A stretch of 64,000 bases of DNA from Mycoplasmoides fastidiosum (GCF_024498275.1 NZ_CP101809.1:1157952-1221951), one strand, 5' to 3'. Numbered from the stretch's first letter, positions 25,237 to 37,550 are shown. Notes: generated by a model not told the origin, from the letters alone. Numbers and translations are program-made.

Positions 25237-26090
25237 TATTGTTGCACCTCCATTTTCTTGCTGAAATAAACTTGCATTAGCGCGATCATGGAAACTAAAA
25301 TGGTAAAGATGACTGATTTAGCTTGAGCAACCCCATATGTTTGAGTATAAGAGGGAATAAAGGCTGTACCATAAATGTCATAAGCCAATAATCCCGAATT
25401 ATTTGCTCCTTCAGTTAATGCTAAGTTTTGATCAAATAATTTGAACGAACCACTTAGAACCAAGAAAACAGCAACAGTAATTGCTGGTGCTACTGCTGGC
25501 AAAGTTACACTGTAAAAACGGCGCATAATTCCTGCGCCTTCAATGCGACTAGCCTCATCCAAACTTTTATTAACATTTTGTAAAGCAGCAATATAAATGA
25601 TCATGACATAGCCCGCAGACTGTCAACTCACCACAAGTGCCATCGCAATCATTGCGCCGAATTGGGATTCTAGACGTAATGAGCTACCTCCAAAAATGCT
25701 GACAAAAATTTGGTCAAAAATTAGACGTCACAAGTAACCTAGAATTAAGCCGCCAATTAAATTGGGAACAAAAAAGGCACTACGAAACAAGTTTCGGCCA
25801 CGAAAAGCTTTATTAAGCAATAACGCTAATCCAAAACCAATAAGATTAATGATGACAACACAAAAAATTGTAAAAACAAATGTGTATCAAATGGCGTTAA
25901 TAAACCCGCCATTGTTAAAAGCTGCTCGGTAGTTTGCGAAGCCAATTCAGCCACTTGCAAACATGTCTTCGCCCTGTTTTCAATCAGTAAAAGACAATAA
26001 AATTCCCATAAGAGTGGGAACGAGCATAACAATACTAAAAACAATGAAGCTTGGTGCCACAAGTGTTAGAAATCATTTTTTTGAGTACAT
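25236..26090 (-). CDS. Sugar ABC transporter permease (MalF/UgpA type)
   Basis: 284 residues, about six membrane segments. Begins MYSKKWFLTLVAPSFIVF, a typical UgpA N-terminus. EAA loop: DEASRIEGAGIMRRFYSVTLP. First gene of the four-gene operon; ATG at 26090 with AAAGG upstream, the latter overlapped by an 18-base palindrome (26105-26122) that could act as operator or hairpin. Confidence 0.9.
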
Positions 26091-26104
26091 GTGTTATTCA
26101 ACCT

Positions 26105-26122
26105 TTCAAATCTTGATTTGAA
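26105..26122 (-). promoter_or_regulatory. Palindrome overlapping the ribosome-binding site of the ABC operon
   Basis: TTCAAATC-TT-GATTTGAA, a perfect 8-bp dyad 14 bases before the first permease ATG. It touches the AAAGG ribosome-binding site. Candidate operator or RNA hairpin. The rest of 26123-26470 has no gene; it includes a 10-bp hairpin AATGATAAAA/TTTTATCATT at 26275-26299. Confidence 0.45.
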
Positions 26123-26477
26123 GGCTCAAAAATTGAATTAAACTTTGGAAATCAAGCCTTAAAAAATTCCGTTTTTAATTATAGAATCAAATTCTTGGGT
26201 CATTTTATTCGATGCCAGTTTTGAAATAAAAACTTGATATAACCAAACTAGATTAAAGAGTAAATTGGTCTTTCAATGATAAAAGCAGTTTTTATCATTC
26301 AATTTTTCAACAGTAATTAACAAACTAAAAAATCAAAATTCAAGGGTTAAATTACAAATTAAGGACAAATAATCGTTGTAATCTTTATACTTGAAATTAA
26401 TTTTTTTTAACAAAAATTGCTACGCCTTCATACAGTTATTTGGTTCAAAATTTAATATGGTAGCTAATTTTTTTGTG

Positions 26478-26483
26478 TATAAT
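26478..26483 (+). promoter_or_regulatory. -10 box of tRNA transcription unit
   Basis: TATAAT 36 bases before the tRNA-Ile gene; no strong -35. Confidence 0.6.
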
Positions 26484-26519
26484 ATATTGGATTTATACCA
26501 CTTAGTCCACTAGCTAATT

Positions 26520-26596
26520 GGGAGTATAGCTCAGTTGGTTAGAGCACTCCCCTGATAAGGGAGAGGTCGATGGTTCGAGTCCATTTATTCCCACCA
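26520..26596 (+). tRNA. tRNA-Ile (GAT)
   Basis: 77 bases including encoded CCA. Acceptor GGGAGTA pairs with TATTCCC; D-arm TAGCTCAGTTGGTTAGAGC; anticodon loop CTGATAA with anticodon GAT; T-arm GGTTCGAGTCC. Confidence 0.96.
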
Positions 26597-26599
26597 TGT

Positions 26600-26675
26600 G
26601 GGGGCTTAGCTCAGTTGATAGAGCGCCTGCCTTGCAAGCAGGAGGTCGTGGGTTTGAGTCCCATAGTCTCCACCA
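26600..26675 (+). tRNA. tRNA-Ala (TGC)
   Basis: 76 bases including encoded CCA, 3 bases after tRNA-Ile. Acceptor GGGGGCT pairs with AGTCTCC (two G-U pairs). Anticodon TGC in CTTGCAA; T-loop GGTTTGAGTCC. An Ile-Ala pair like this is often inside rRNA operons, but no rRNA is adjacent here. Confidence 0.96.
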
Positions 26676-26682
26676 TTTTTTT

Positions 26683-26717
26683 AACCACCATTTTTTAACA
26701 ATGGTGGTTTTTTTATT
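26683..26717 (+). terminator. Terminator of tRNA unit
   Basis: 10-bp stem AACCACCATT/AATGGTGGTT with a 7-base loop and a T run, directly after tRNA-Ala. Confidence 0.88.
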
Positions 26718-26740
26718 GGATTAATTGCATTTTGTTCATA

Positions 26741-26774
26741 AAAAAAACAACCCAGAAATCTGGGTTGTTTTTTT
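26741..26774 (-). terminator. Terminator of secDF
   Basis: A ACAACCCAGA/TCTGGGTTGT stem flanked by A and T tracts, 17 bases past the secDF stop on the minus strand. Confidence 0.85.
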
Positions 26775-26790
26775 TATTTATTTTTTTAAA

Positions 26791-29700
26791 TTATTTGTGT
26801 GGGAAAAAATTGATTCCTGAAATTAATTCTTCATCAACTACATCGCGGTTTTTAATGTGATATTTTAGTTTTAGTAAATTGTGCTCTTCATCTACTTCAC
26901 CATTATAAAATAAGCGTTGTCGTAATTTCATTGACAGAACTCAAATTAAAGTACCAAAAGGAATGATTAATAATCCTGAAGCAATCAAGCCAATTAATAA
27001 ATAAATGAACAGATTTTGTAATTCCATTCAGTTAAATAAAGCCCCTAAAATCGCAGTAATGGTGCCAATACTTAAAAATAAAACGTAAAACAATCAATTA
27101 TTTTCGATTGATTTATTAATTAATCGAAAGAAGTCTTTAGTTCGATACATGTGTCATTTATCAAAATTTTCACGATACAAATGCAATAACATTGCATTAG
27201 TAATTAAACCTAAAACATAGAAAATTAAAATTGAGCCGGTAATGTTGCGGTCAACTGTAATTCGGATAATTGCAATAATGCCAATACTTAAACCAATCAA
27301 TAAGAAAGTGGTTAATCACAATTGAAAAATGCTTGTTCAATTGAAACGCATTGCGAAATAAATGCTCATAATTGTTAAATTAATGGCAATTAATTTGAAT
27401 GCTTCACCAATTAAAGCGTTATTGCTAAATTCATTAGTTTGTTGAATACTATAAGTATTTGGCTGTAATCATTGGTTAAACTCATTTGTTAAAGTTGCGA
27501 AATCAAAAGTGTTAGTCGTTCTTAAAAAGTATTCGCTTGGATTTAATGCTGAAACATCACGAACAAATTGAAACCCAACTAGTTGGTTTAGACGTTCGGG
27601 GGTTAATGCAGCTTGAGCTTCAGCTAAATTACGACCTCCCAAAACTGTATCGGCATTCACAACATAGTTCACACTAATTCCATTTTTTAAAATGAAGGAT
27701 GAACCAAAACCAATTGAAGGAATAAAGATAATTGTAATTCCTACAATCAAGATCACTAGAATGAAAGCAAAATAAATTCAAGTTTTTCAACTAAATAAAT
27801 CAACTAGTAATTTACCATCGTTGACTCCTTGAGTGCGGTTAGCAAAATATTTTTTACTTACAAATTTTCTGGCTAATTCGGATTCAATATTTAATTCTCC
27901 AGTTAAGGATTTTAAATATGCTCGGTTTGTCTTAGATAAAAATAATTGCGGTCGGTGATTATTAATTGTTATTAAGAATCAATTGGTAACGTTTGTTAAA
28001 AAAACAAACACAAACATCAACATGAATGTTCCAATTGATAAAAATAAACCAAAACTACGTAATTCTAATAAAGCTGTAAAGGCAATCAAAATTGCACTAA
28101 AAAACGTTGGGATGATGATGTCAAAGCCAAACTGGAATCCTTCACCCAACATTTTATTGGCCGATTGCCGCAGGGAGCTTCCTTGCCGGACTTGTTTAAT
28201 AAAGAAGTTTAATCCGTACAACATAATCATTGCTGAAATAATAACAAAAGCAATAATCCCTGCTGCACTATCTGAAACTAAAGTTAATTTTAGTCCAAAG
28301 AAAGTTGCTAAACTTGCTGTAATAGCACTAGTTCAAAATAAACTAGCAACTAATCCTGGAATGCGGTAAATAACAGCAACAATAATTCCGACTAAAAGAG
28401 CAAAAATTAAAGAAGCAATAATGGATCATCAACCACTGCTTAAGTTTTGAAATAAACCAATGTTGTTTCCTGCAACTGGAGGAGCATATCGTAAACTAAT
28501 TGCTTCTAAAGCTGATGAAACTGGAGATGGTGAATAAATACCACTACTTCAAATCGGTGACAGAATAAAATTATTGTTTTGGTCACGAATAATCGCATTT
28601 TGACGTAAACGGAAAAAACGTACTTGATATTTAGTTAACCGATCAAAAAGGTTTTGATTAGTGATTGTTCGGTTAATTGTAGAATCAACTGATAACCAAA
28701 TTTCATTTTCATTTGGTTTATATTTTTCCAGTTTTTTAGCCGGAGTAGTTGTTGATGCGTTATCAGTATTGGTATTGTTCTGATTTGCGTTTTGATCGTT
28801 TTGATTTTGATCAGTGTTAGCATTAGCATCAGCTGCTGGTGGAGTATCAATAACAGCACCCTCACTATTTAAAGCAAAAATCGGGTTAATTTGTTCTGGA
28901 ACAGTACTATCTAACTTCTCATCAAAATTAGCATTAAACCGAGAATTATATTTAGGAAAAAAATTGGTTCAATTTCCAGATGATCCGGGTTTAATGTTAT
29001 TAATTAAGTATTCATTAAATAAATTTAGATCACCAGAATTAGCAACAAAATTGTTATAAATTGCATTTAAATTATCAGAACTAATAAATCGTGCCGGAGT
29101 AGTTGCCCGATCAACTGCATCAGTATTCGAACGGTTAGCAGTGTTAGAGTTAACTACAATCTTGATATAATCTTCTGCAAATTTTTTCTCATTAGCAGAT
29201 AAAGCATAGTAGTTTTGTCGAATTGTTTGATAATTCGCTTTTTGAACATCGGTTTGACCATTATTAATATTAGGATTACCAATAACTCGTTGAACCGCGT
29301 TTAAAGAATATGCTCAATCTTGATTAAAAACATAAGTTTGATAAATGTAATTTAGCCGTAAAGCTAAAAGATCTTTATCTAATCAAACTTGCCAAGTATT
29401 ACTTGCGGTATTGCTAAACTGTGAAGGAATAACATATAGTGAAGAGTTGGTATTCGCTAAAATACTGATTTCAGATTTAGGAATGTTTTGATCATATATA
29501 TTAAAACCGACACCTTCAGAGCCATTAATATTAGCAGATAAATATCGCATATTGGCTGTGCCAATATTGTTGTATTGTACTAAAGTATGTAGTTTTGGTC
29601 CCCCACCAACAGTAGCTGAACCATCTTGGTTATAATCAAATCCGTATCGGTCAATGCTAATTTGGTTAAAACTAACGTGTCTGAATCAAGCGTTATTATG

Positions 29701-30213
29701 ATTGTAATCAATTTGGGGTTTAGTATTTTGATTTGTTGGATCTTCGTTTTTAATTTGACCTAAACTTGGTGCATGAAAATACAAGTTTAGTAAACGAGTA
29801 GCATTATTATCAGTAACTGAATTAGCATTAGAACGATTAACAAAAAAATCGCGGCGTCCCAAGCTATTATTGAAATTAGTTAACGCAATTTCAGCTTGAC
29901 TAATTCCTGAGTTCAAAACATCAGGATTATCAAAGTCATATTCTTTGCCTTCTAATTTATAAATTCCAAAACCCTGATTGTTTGAAGCAGAACTTGATGT
30001 TAACGGTTCATTGAATGGGTTTAAACCAATTTTACCGATATAGCCGTCAACATAATCCCCTCCTAATTTAAAATTTTGAACAATACTATAAGTACTTCCA
30101 GCAGTTACACCAATCCCTGTTAAAACCAGAGTAGCAACTGCAACTTTTTTAATGGAGAGTGATTTATTGAATTTTTGATTTCAGGATTTTTTTAGCTTAG
30201 TGAAAATATTCAC
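26791..30213 (-). CDS. secDF: Protein translocase SecDF
   Basis: 1,140 residues from GTG at 30213 (AAGGGG 6 bases upstream). One N-terminal helix (KKVAVATLVLTGIGVTAGSTYS), then a very long extracytoplasmic region (about 600 residues), then SecD-type helices (LIFALLVGIIVAVIYR, IIAFVIISAMIMLYG). A second extracellular loop follows a further helix (LVILIVGITIIFIPSIGFG), then the SecF-type helices to a short C-terminal tail. SecDF uses ion flow to pull preproteins through SecYEG. It is unusually large: the first extracellular domain includes an Asn/Gln/Thr-rich stretch (about 28730-28830). Divergent from secA. Confidence 0.85.
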
Positions 30214-30347
30214 AATTAGCCCCTTGTTTAAAATTGATAATAAATCAGGTAGTCGGATTGATGAAATTTGTTCGAAAAAGTATTAAATCCGATATAAAAA
30301 TAGTTACTAAATTTTGATTAAAATTCAAAAGTTAATACGTAAAATTT

Positions 30348-30353
30348 ATTATA
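30348..30353 (-). promoter_or_regulatory. -10 box of secDF
   Basis: TATAAT on the minus strand, 134 bases upstream of the GTG. The 30214-30680 intergenic stretch holds this and the secA promoter, and no gene. Confidence 0.45.
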
Positions 30354-30602
30354 CATCTTTTCAATTTAAATAAAGATCAAAAAATCTCCACTAAAAAGTT
30401 TTAAATTAAGCTCGAACACTTTTCAATAAAACTTTTTATCACTGTTATAACTTTATGAAATATTCATAAAAATTAGTGTAACAACTAAAACAAAAAAGAT
30501 GTTAATCAAAAAGTAATAATTGCAATTATCTTATCAACTTTTTGACCTAAATTCCGATTATTTTGCTAAATTTTGCTGCTTTTAAATGACTTTAAAATTT
30601 AG

Positions 30603-30608
30603 TATAAT
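30603..30608 (+). promoter_or_regulatory. -10 box of secA
   Basis: TATAAT 72 bases before the secA ATG; the -35 region is weak (TTTAAA at about 30581). Confidence 0.55.
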
Positions 30609-30680
30609 ATAAGATCAGTTTGTATTTTATTAATAGATACAATGAATTTTAATCCATAATTTTGAAACACCAACTAACAC

Positions 30681-33227
30681 ATGAAGCTGTTATCCTTATT
30701 CGAAAACAAGACTTATATTTTAAATAAAGCTGAAAAAGTGGTTAATCAAACCGAATCCTATAAAGATGAAATGCGGGCATTAACTAATAATCAGTTACGA
30801 GACAAAACCAAATTATTTTTACGTCGCCTAGAATTAGGTGAAACAACTGAAGATATTTTACCTGAAGCATTGGCTACTGTGCGCGAAGCAGCTTATCGCG
30901 CTCATGGAATGTTTGCCTATCCGGTGCAATTAATTGGCGCTATTGTTATTTTCTATGGTGACTTTGCTGAAATGAAAACTGGTGAAGGAAAAACCTTAAC
31001 TGTTGCTTTAGCAAACTACATAATTGGTTTGGAAAAAAGAGGAGTTCATGTTGTTACTGTTAATGAATATTTAGTAAAACGTGATGCTGAATTCTCCCGT
31101 AAAATTTTAAACTTTTTAGGTTTAACTGTTGGTTTTAACACTTCTCAATTATCTCGTGATTTAAAACGCAAAATGTTTGCATGTGATGTGACTTATACGA
31201 CTCACTCCGAATTAGGCTTTGATTACTTACGTGACAACATGGTTACAAGTTATGATCAAAAAGTTTTACGTAGTTTAAATTTTGCAATCATTGACGAAGG
31301 AGATTCTGTTTTAATTGATGAAGCTAGAACTCCGTTAATTATTTCTGGTCAGCCCCAAGAAAATCTTTCTTTTTATGTTCAAGTTGACCGGTTTGTCAAA
31401 ACTTTAGTTTTAGGTGATTTTAAAATTGATCCCGAGTCTCGAGCAGTTAGTTTGCAAAGTTCAGGAATTAAAAAATGTGAAAACTATTTTCAGATTCAAA
31501 ATTTATATTCTTTTGAAAATTCTGATTTAGTGCACAAAATTAATAATGCTTTAACTGCTAATTTTGTTTTTGAAAATGGTAAAGAATATATTGTTCAAGA
31601 TGACAAAATTTTATTAGTCGATCACTTCACTGGTCGGATTTTACACGGGCGAAGTTATAATGCTGGATTGCATCAAGCTGTACAAGCTAAAGAATCAGTA
31701 CAAATTGAACCCGAAAATATTGTTGTTGCCACAATTACTTACCAATCTTTTTTCCGATTATATAAAAAGATTGCTTCATTATCTGGAACTGCTTTATCTG
31801 AAGAACAAGAATTTGCTAAAACTTATAACATGATTGTTGTTCCAATTCCAACTAACCGTCCTGTTATTCGAAATGATGTTCCTGATGTTATTTTTGGAAC
31901 TAAAAATTTAAAGTGAGAAGCCGTTATTATTGAAATTAAAAAACGCTTCTTAAAAGGTCAACCAGTTTTAGTCGGAACATCATCTGTTGATGACTCTGAA
32001 ATTGTTCATCAGCGATTGCTAAAAGAAAAAATTCCTCATGAAGTTTTAAACGCCCGCAATAATGCCACTGAAGCTGAAATTGTTGCACGTGCTGGAAAAA
32101 AATATTCAGTAACTGTTTCTACCAACATGGCTGGTCGGGGAACTGACATTAAGATTAGTGAAGAAGTAAAAAAACTTGGTGGCTTGTTGGTAATTGGAAC
32201 TGAACGTAACGAATCTCGTCGGATTGATGATCAGTTACGGGGTCGTTCTGGTCGTCAAGGTGACCCAGGTGAATCTATTTTTTACATTTCATTAGAAGAC
32301 GATTTGTTTAAACGTTTTGCAACTAATCGATTTGAAAAACTATCTCAAAAAATTGAAGATAGCTATTTTGATTCCAAAATGTTTTCTAAAACTTTAGTGC
32401 GGATTCAAAAGAAAGTTGAAAGTGTTAATTTTGATATGCGGAAAAATTTGATTGAATACGATCAAGTTTTATCCTATCAATGTGAGTTAATTTATAAACA
32501 ACGTGACTTAATTTTGACTACTAAAAAGAACGTTGATATTCTAAAACGTATTATTCAAAAAGTTGTTCCTGAAGTTGTAAAACTATTTATTGACTCTCGT
32601 AATACTACAATGTTGAACTATGAACTTTTAGCCGAGTCCTTGAATGAAAAAATGTTCAGTTATCCAATGTTTTTACCTGAAGATTTTTTTGATTTAACTA
32701 TCAATGAAGCTGAAAATTTTCTAATTCTAATTCTGAATAAGATGGTTGATTTAAAAACCGAAGTTTTAGGTGAAACTGTAACTAACAATATGATTCGTGA
32801 AATCTTGATTCATAATTTAGATAACGGCTGACAAAAACACATTAGTTTTATTTCTAAATTGCGTGACAGTGTTTCATTAAGAACTTTAGAACAAAAATCA
32901 CCATTAAATATTTACATTGAAGAAGCTGATATTGCCTTTGAAAAATTATTAACCGAAACTGGTAATAATGTCATCTTAACCTTCTTACATTACAACATTC
33001 CTGGTATTAATACTCAATGTTATGAATATGCAGAAACATTAAGAGCTCAACGCAGCAAAAAAATTCAGGATCAAATGGCTGATGCTCGCAAAACAGATGC
33101 TAGTTCTTCTGGAGAAGCAAATCTTACATCTGAACACACTGATAATTCAAATTCATCAGCATCAGAATTATCCGCACTAGAACAATTACAATCAATTCAA
33201 AAAGCAGCCGCTGAAAGAGGCAATTAA
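30681..33227 (+). CDS. secA: Preprotein translocase ATPase SecA
   Basis: 848 residues. Motor subunit that pushes preproteins through SecYEG. MKTGEGKTLTVAL is the Walker A; DEGDSVLIDEARTPLIISG is the DEAD-type motif II with the family-specific continuation; NMAGRGTDI and RRIDDQLRGRSGRQGDPG are the second nucleotide-binding fold motifs. The C-terminus ends in a Ser/Glu/Asn-rich tail without the zinc-binding CxC...CH motif, as expected in mollicutes. Read through TGA at 31914 and 32829. Followed by uvrB after 2 bases. Confidence 0.97.
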
Positions 33228-33229
33228 GT

Positions 33230-35236
33230 TTGAATTTTCTTGGATTTAATTTAAAAAGTTCCAAAACTCCAAAAGGTGATCAACCCAAAGCAATCGAAGC
33301 TTTGGTTAAAGCTGTTAATGCCAAAAAAAGAAGTAGTGTTTTATTAGGTGCAACTGGGACCGGAAAAACTTTCACTATTGCTAATGTTATTTCTAAAGTG
33401 CAAAAACCAACTTTAGTGATTGCGCATAATAAAACACTAGCAGGACAATTATATAATGATTTAAAATCAACTTTTCCTGATAACCGTGTTGAATATTACA
33501 TCTCTTATTTTGATTATTATCAACCTGAAGCCTATATTCCAAGTACTGATACTTTCATTGAAAAATCATCAGTAACTAACAGTATTATTGAAATGATGCG
33601 GCTATCAACCTTAACTGCATTAACAACCCGTAAAGACGTAATTGTTGTTGCTTCAGTAGCTTCAATTTATCCCGCATCACCACCTGAAGATTTTGCTAAC
33701 TTTCGGTTTGTTTTAGAATTAAATGATCCGAATTTAACAATTAAAAAAGTGATCAATAAGTTAGTACAACTAAACTATGAAGCCAATGATATTCAGTTAA
33801 CCGCTGGTAAGTTTAGTCTTAAGGGTGATGTATTAAAAATCATGTTAGGTTACACTGATCAGTTCATTCTAAGGGTTTCTTTTTTTGGTGATGTCATTGA
33901 AGAAATTGCTGAAATTGATCCGTTAAATAATACTATTATTCAAAAACATAAAAACTATTTGATTACTCCTGCTAATGAATACTTATTAGAAGTTAGTCGC
34001 CGTGATGAAGCCATTCGTCGAATTGAAGCCGAACTAAAAAAAGTTGCAGCTAATTTTGCTAAACAAAATAAATATCTAGAAGAACAACGCATTGTTCAAC
34101 GTACCAATCATGATCTAGATTTTCTAAAAGAAATGGGTTTTTGTGTTGGCATTGAAAATTATTCTGCTCACTTGGAATTACGTGAAGATGGTCAAACACC
34201 TTATAGTCTATTTGACTACTTTGGTGATGATTGATTATTAATCATCGATGAGTCTCATATTACCATTCCCCAAATTCGGGGAATGTTCAACACTGATAAA
34301 TCCCGCAAAACTACATTGGTTCAACACGGATTTCGCTTACCTTCAGCTTTGAATAATCGTCCTTTAAATTTTGAAGAATTTCAATCTAAAACTAAACAAG
34401 TGATTTATGTTTCAGCTACTCCTAATGAATGAGAAATTCAGGAAGCTAATAATGAGATTGTTGAGCAAATTGTTCGTCCAACTGGTTTAATTGATCCAGT
34501 AATTGAAGTACGACCTTCTGTTGGGCAAGTTGATGATTTAGTTGCTGAACTAAAAATTCAGATTGAAAAAAAACATCGAACTTTAGTAACCGTTTTAACA
34601 ATTAAAATGGCTGAAGAATTAACTGAATATTTAAAGCAACAAAAAATTAAAGTTGCTTATTTGCACAATGAATTAAAAACTTTAGAACGTGATCACATTT
34701 TAAATTCTTTACGAATGGGAGTTTATGATGTAGTTGTTGGCATTAATTTATTACGTGAAGGTTTAGACTTACCCGAAGTTTCCTTAGTTGTAATTTTTGA
34801 TGCTAATAAGCCCGGCTTTTTCCGTAGCGAAAAATCTTTAATTCAAATTATCGGTCGAGCAGCACGCAACACCGAAGGAAGGGTGATTATGTATGCAGAT
34901 ACAATCTCAACCCAAATGGAGCAAGCCATTAAAGAAACTAATCGTCGGCGCGATATTCAAATTAATTATAATAAAGCTCACAATATTGTGCCAACAACAA
35001 TTATTAAACCAATTCACAGCGACTTATCTAGCAACTTTTCAGGAACTGATTTAGATTTAACAATCAAACGCTCTCGCGATAAAAAACAAACTGAAGAAAC
35101 AATCAAAACATTGCAAGAGCAAATGTTAGAAGCTGCTAATAATCAAGAATATGAGCGAGCTGCATATTTACGTGATGCAATCATTGAGTTACAAATGGCA
35201 GCTAAACCAAAAAGACAAAAGAACAAAATAAAATAA
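33230..35236 (+). CDS. uvrB: Excinuclease ABC subunit B
   Basis: 668 residues. DNA-damage verification helicase of nucleotide excision repair. [15 protein letters not shown] (Walker A), [19 protein letters not shown] (beta-hairpin region), IIDESHIT (DESH box), [19 protein letters not shown] and QIIGRAARN, with a C-terminal UVR motif ([12 protein letters not shown]). TTG start at 33230 with AGAGG 9 bases upstream. Transcribed with secA. Confidence 0.97.
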
Positions 35237-35269
35237 AATAAAAAATTTATTTTTAACTTTAAAATATGA

Positions 35270-35275
35270 TAAAAT
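35270..35275 (+). promoter_or_regulatory. Extended -10 promoter of rpoD
   Basis: TGATAAAAT (extended -10 with TGn). The leader that follows contains a 9-bp hairpin TTCAATTAA/TTAATTGAA at 35295-35329. Confidence 0.5.
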
Positions 35276-35430
35276 AAAAGATCCTGAGTATAGTTTCAAT
35301 TAATTTGATTTGATTTAAAGTTAATTGAATTTCTCAATCAAAATAATATAGACTTCTGAATCTTTTATTGAATCAGGCAAAGTGTAAAAAGATTAATTTT
35401 GTTTTAGAAATAAAGGGTATTGGAACAATC

Positions 35431-37545
35431 GTGGCTAAAACTGTCGCAAATAAAAAAACTGTTGCATCTGCAAAGAGTAATTTGAAGTCATCTACAAAAA
35501 AAGTAGTTAGTCTACCAAAAAAAGAAACTGTTAAAAAAACTCCAGTAAAAGCTGAAGTAAAAACTAAAAAACCAGTAGTAAAAAAAGTTACAAAAACTGT
35601 TACTACCAAAAAAGGTGCTGTCAAAAAAACAGAAGAAGTTACAAAAGAAAAAAAAGTAGTTGCTAAAAAAATTACTGCTGAATCTAAAAAACCAGTCATC
35701 AAAAAAGAAAAAGCTGTTGGTTCTACTAAAACTACAACAGTCAAGAAAAAAGTTGCAGTTGCAACTAAAAAACAAGCTACTGAAGCAAAGAATAAAACAA
35801 AAACAACAACTAAAAAAGCAGCAGCTTCAAATAAAACTAAAACTGCAACTAAAGCAAAAAAAGCTGTTTTAAAAAAAGTAATTGTTTCTGACAAAATTCG
35901 AAAACAAAAAAAGCAAAAAGACATCAAAACTGATGTTGTTTATAGCGCTGAGAAAGAACAAAAAATGCAGTTGATTTCTCGGTCTGGATCAGCTAAAAAT
36001 AAACGTGATGAAACTGTTAGTGCTAAAACCAAAAAGCAAATTACTAGAAATAAAAACGTCTCTGATAAAACCAAAACCGTTAAATCAACTTACATTTTGA
36101 AAGATGGAGTTGTAAAAAAACGCCGTCTACACTCTAATTCTGTTAAAAATGCAGCCAGCTACGATGAAGTGTATCAAGAATTGATGAAGGTTAAAGAAAT
36201 TATCGATAAACGAATCGCTCATCAAGAAAGCTTAAAAAATAAAAGTAATAGCGTGATTTTAGATCAGCAATTGTTTGAAATCAATAACAAACGTAATAAA
36301 TTTGATACTAAAAAAATTAATCGTTATTTAGATCCTTTAGTAACTCAAGCTTTGGGAGTGAAAAAAGGGAAAAATAAATTAAGCCATGATGTTGTAGCTC
36401 TTTATTTAGAAGATTACGCACCAATTAGTGATGATAAATGACGAATTATTGCTAAAAAATTTGCTAATAATAAAATCAAAATTACTGAGTTAACTGAAGA
36501 AGAAATGGAAGAACATTCCAATTTTGAAATTGATAATGTGCTTGAGGCTTCTAAAGGTTATGGTCAAGCAAGTATGGGCGAAAAAATTCGCGACCCAAAC
36601 AAAGCTTTATTATCCAAACTTGGTTATTCTAAAATGTTGACCAAAGAACAAGAAACTGAATTAGCAAAATTAATGTTAGATCCTGCAACTCGTGAATATG
36701 CAACCCATCAACTAATTACTTCTAATTTACGTTTGATTGTCTCTATTGCCAAAAAATATTTGAACCGTGGTTTAAACTTAGAAGACCTAGTGCAAGAAGG
36801 TTCGCTGGGTTTAATGAAGGCGATTCAAAAATTTGACTATAAACTAGAAAACAAATTTTCAACATATGCTACCTGATGGATTCGTCAAGCAATTACTCGT
36901 TCAATTGCTGACCAAGCTCGAACCATTCGTATTCCGGTTCACATGGTTGAAACTATCAATAAAGTTGTTAAGGTCGAACGTTATTTAACCCTTAAATTGG
37001 GACATGATCCAACAGCTGAAGAGATTTCTCAAGAATTAGCAAAACAAGATTCAACATATACTCCTAAAAAAATTATTGAGATTCGAAAGTTGAATGTGGA
37101 TTTAGTTTCTTTAGACAAACCAATTGCTCATGATGAGGATTCCAATTTCTCTGATTTTGTTCAAGATAATGAAATGGATAATCCCGAAGAAGCAGCCGAA
37201 AAAGAATTCAAAACCAAAACCCTTTTGGAATTTTTAGAAAATACTTTAGAGCGTGATGAACTAGAAGTAATTATGATGCGTTATGGACTTGAACCATATA
37301 AAAATTCCATGAGTACTGAAATGATTGCTAAATGCTTATTAAAAACTGATAAACATCATATCGTTCGTAGCAACAAAGACAATAGTTTATTATTGCCTAA
37401 TCACGATAAAAACAAAGATTACACTGATGAAGAGTGAAAAATTGTTTTTGATTGAGTTCGCAAAAAAGAAGCTCAAGCTTTACGCAAACTAAAACAACCA
37501 TCTAAAAATGGTAAATATCGAAATACTTTGTTAGGGTTAGGGTAA
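35431..37545 (+). CDS. rpoD: Principal RNA polymerase sigma factor with long basic N-terminus
   Basis: 704 residues from GTG at 35431 (weak GGA six bases upstream); an upstream in-frame TTG at 35368 would add 21 residues. The first ~250 residues are Lys/Thr/Ala/Val-rich low complexity ([18 protein letters not shown] type). Region 1.2/2 follows: [36 protein letters not shown] (region 2.3/2.4), then region 3 ([11 protein letters not shown]) and LVSLDKPI. Region 4 starts normally ([16 protein letters not shown]), but the 4.2 helix-turn-helix is replaced by a longer, unlike stretch before the usual [13 protein letters not shown] end. Directs transcription of housekeeping genes. First of a run hydrolase-def-RNase J. 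Confidence 0.93.
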
Positions 37546-37550
37546 AAACA

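Noticed and set aside
26520..26675. tRNA-Ile/tRNA-Ala as part of an rRNA operon spacer
   Set aside because: Upstream is the ABC-operon leader and downstream a terminator and secDF; no 16S or 23S sequence borders them.
27983..28369. 128-residue + strand open frame inside secDF
   Set aside because: Antisense shadow of hydrophobic SecDF helices.
35373..35927. Long open frame of 184 residues antisense to the rpoD N-terminus
   Set aside because: Phe/Thr/Val-rich mirror of the Lys-rich repeat, no ribosome-binding site; an artefact of low-complexity coding.
37529..37545. TTAGGGTTAGGG, telomere-like repeat
   Set aside because: It is the last codons of rpoD (Leu-Gly-Leu-Gly-stop) and only two units long.
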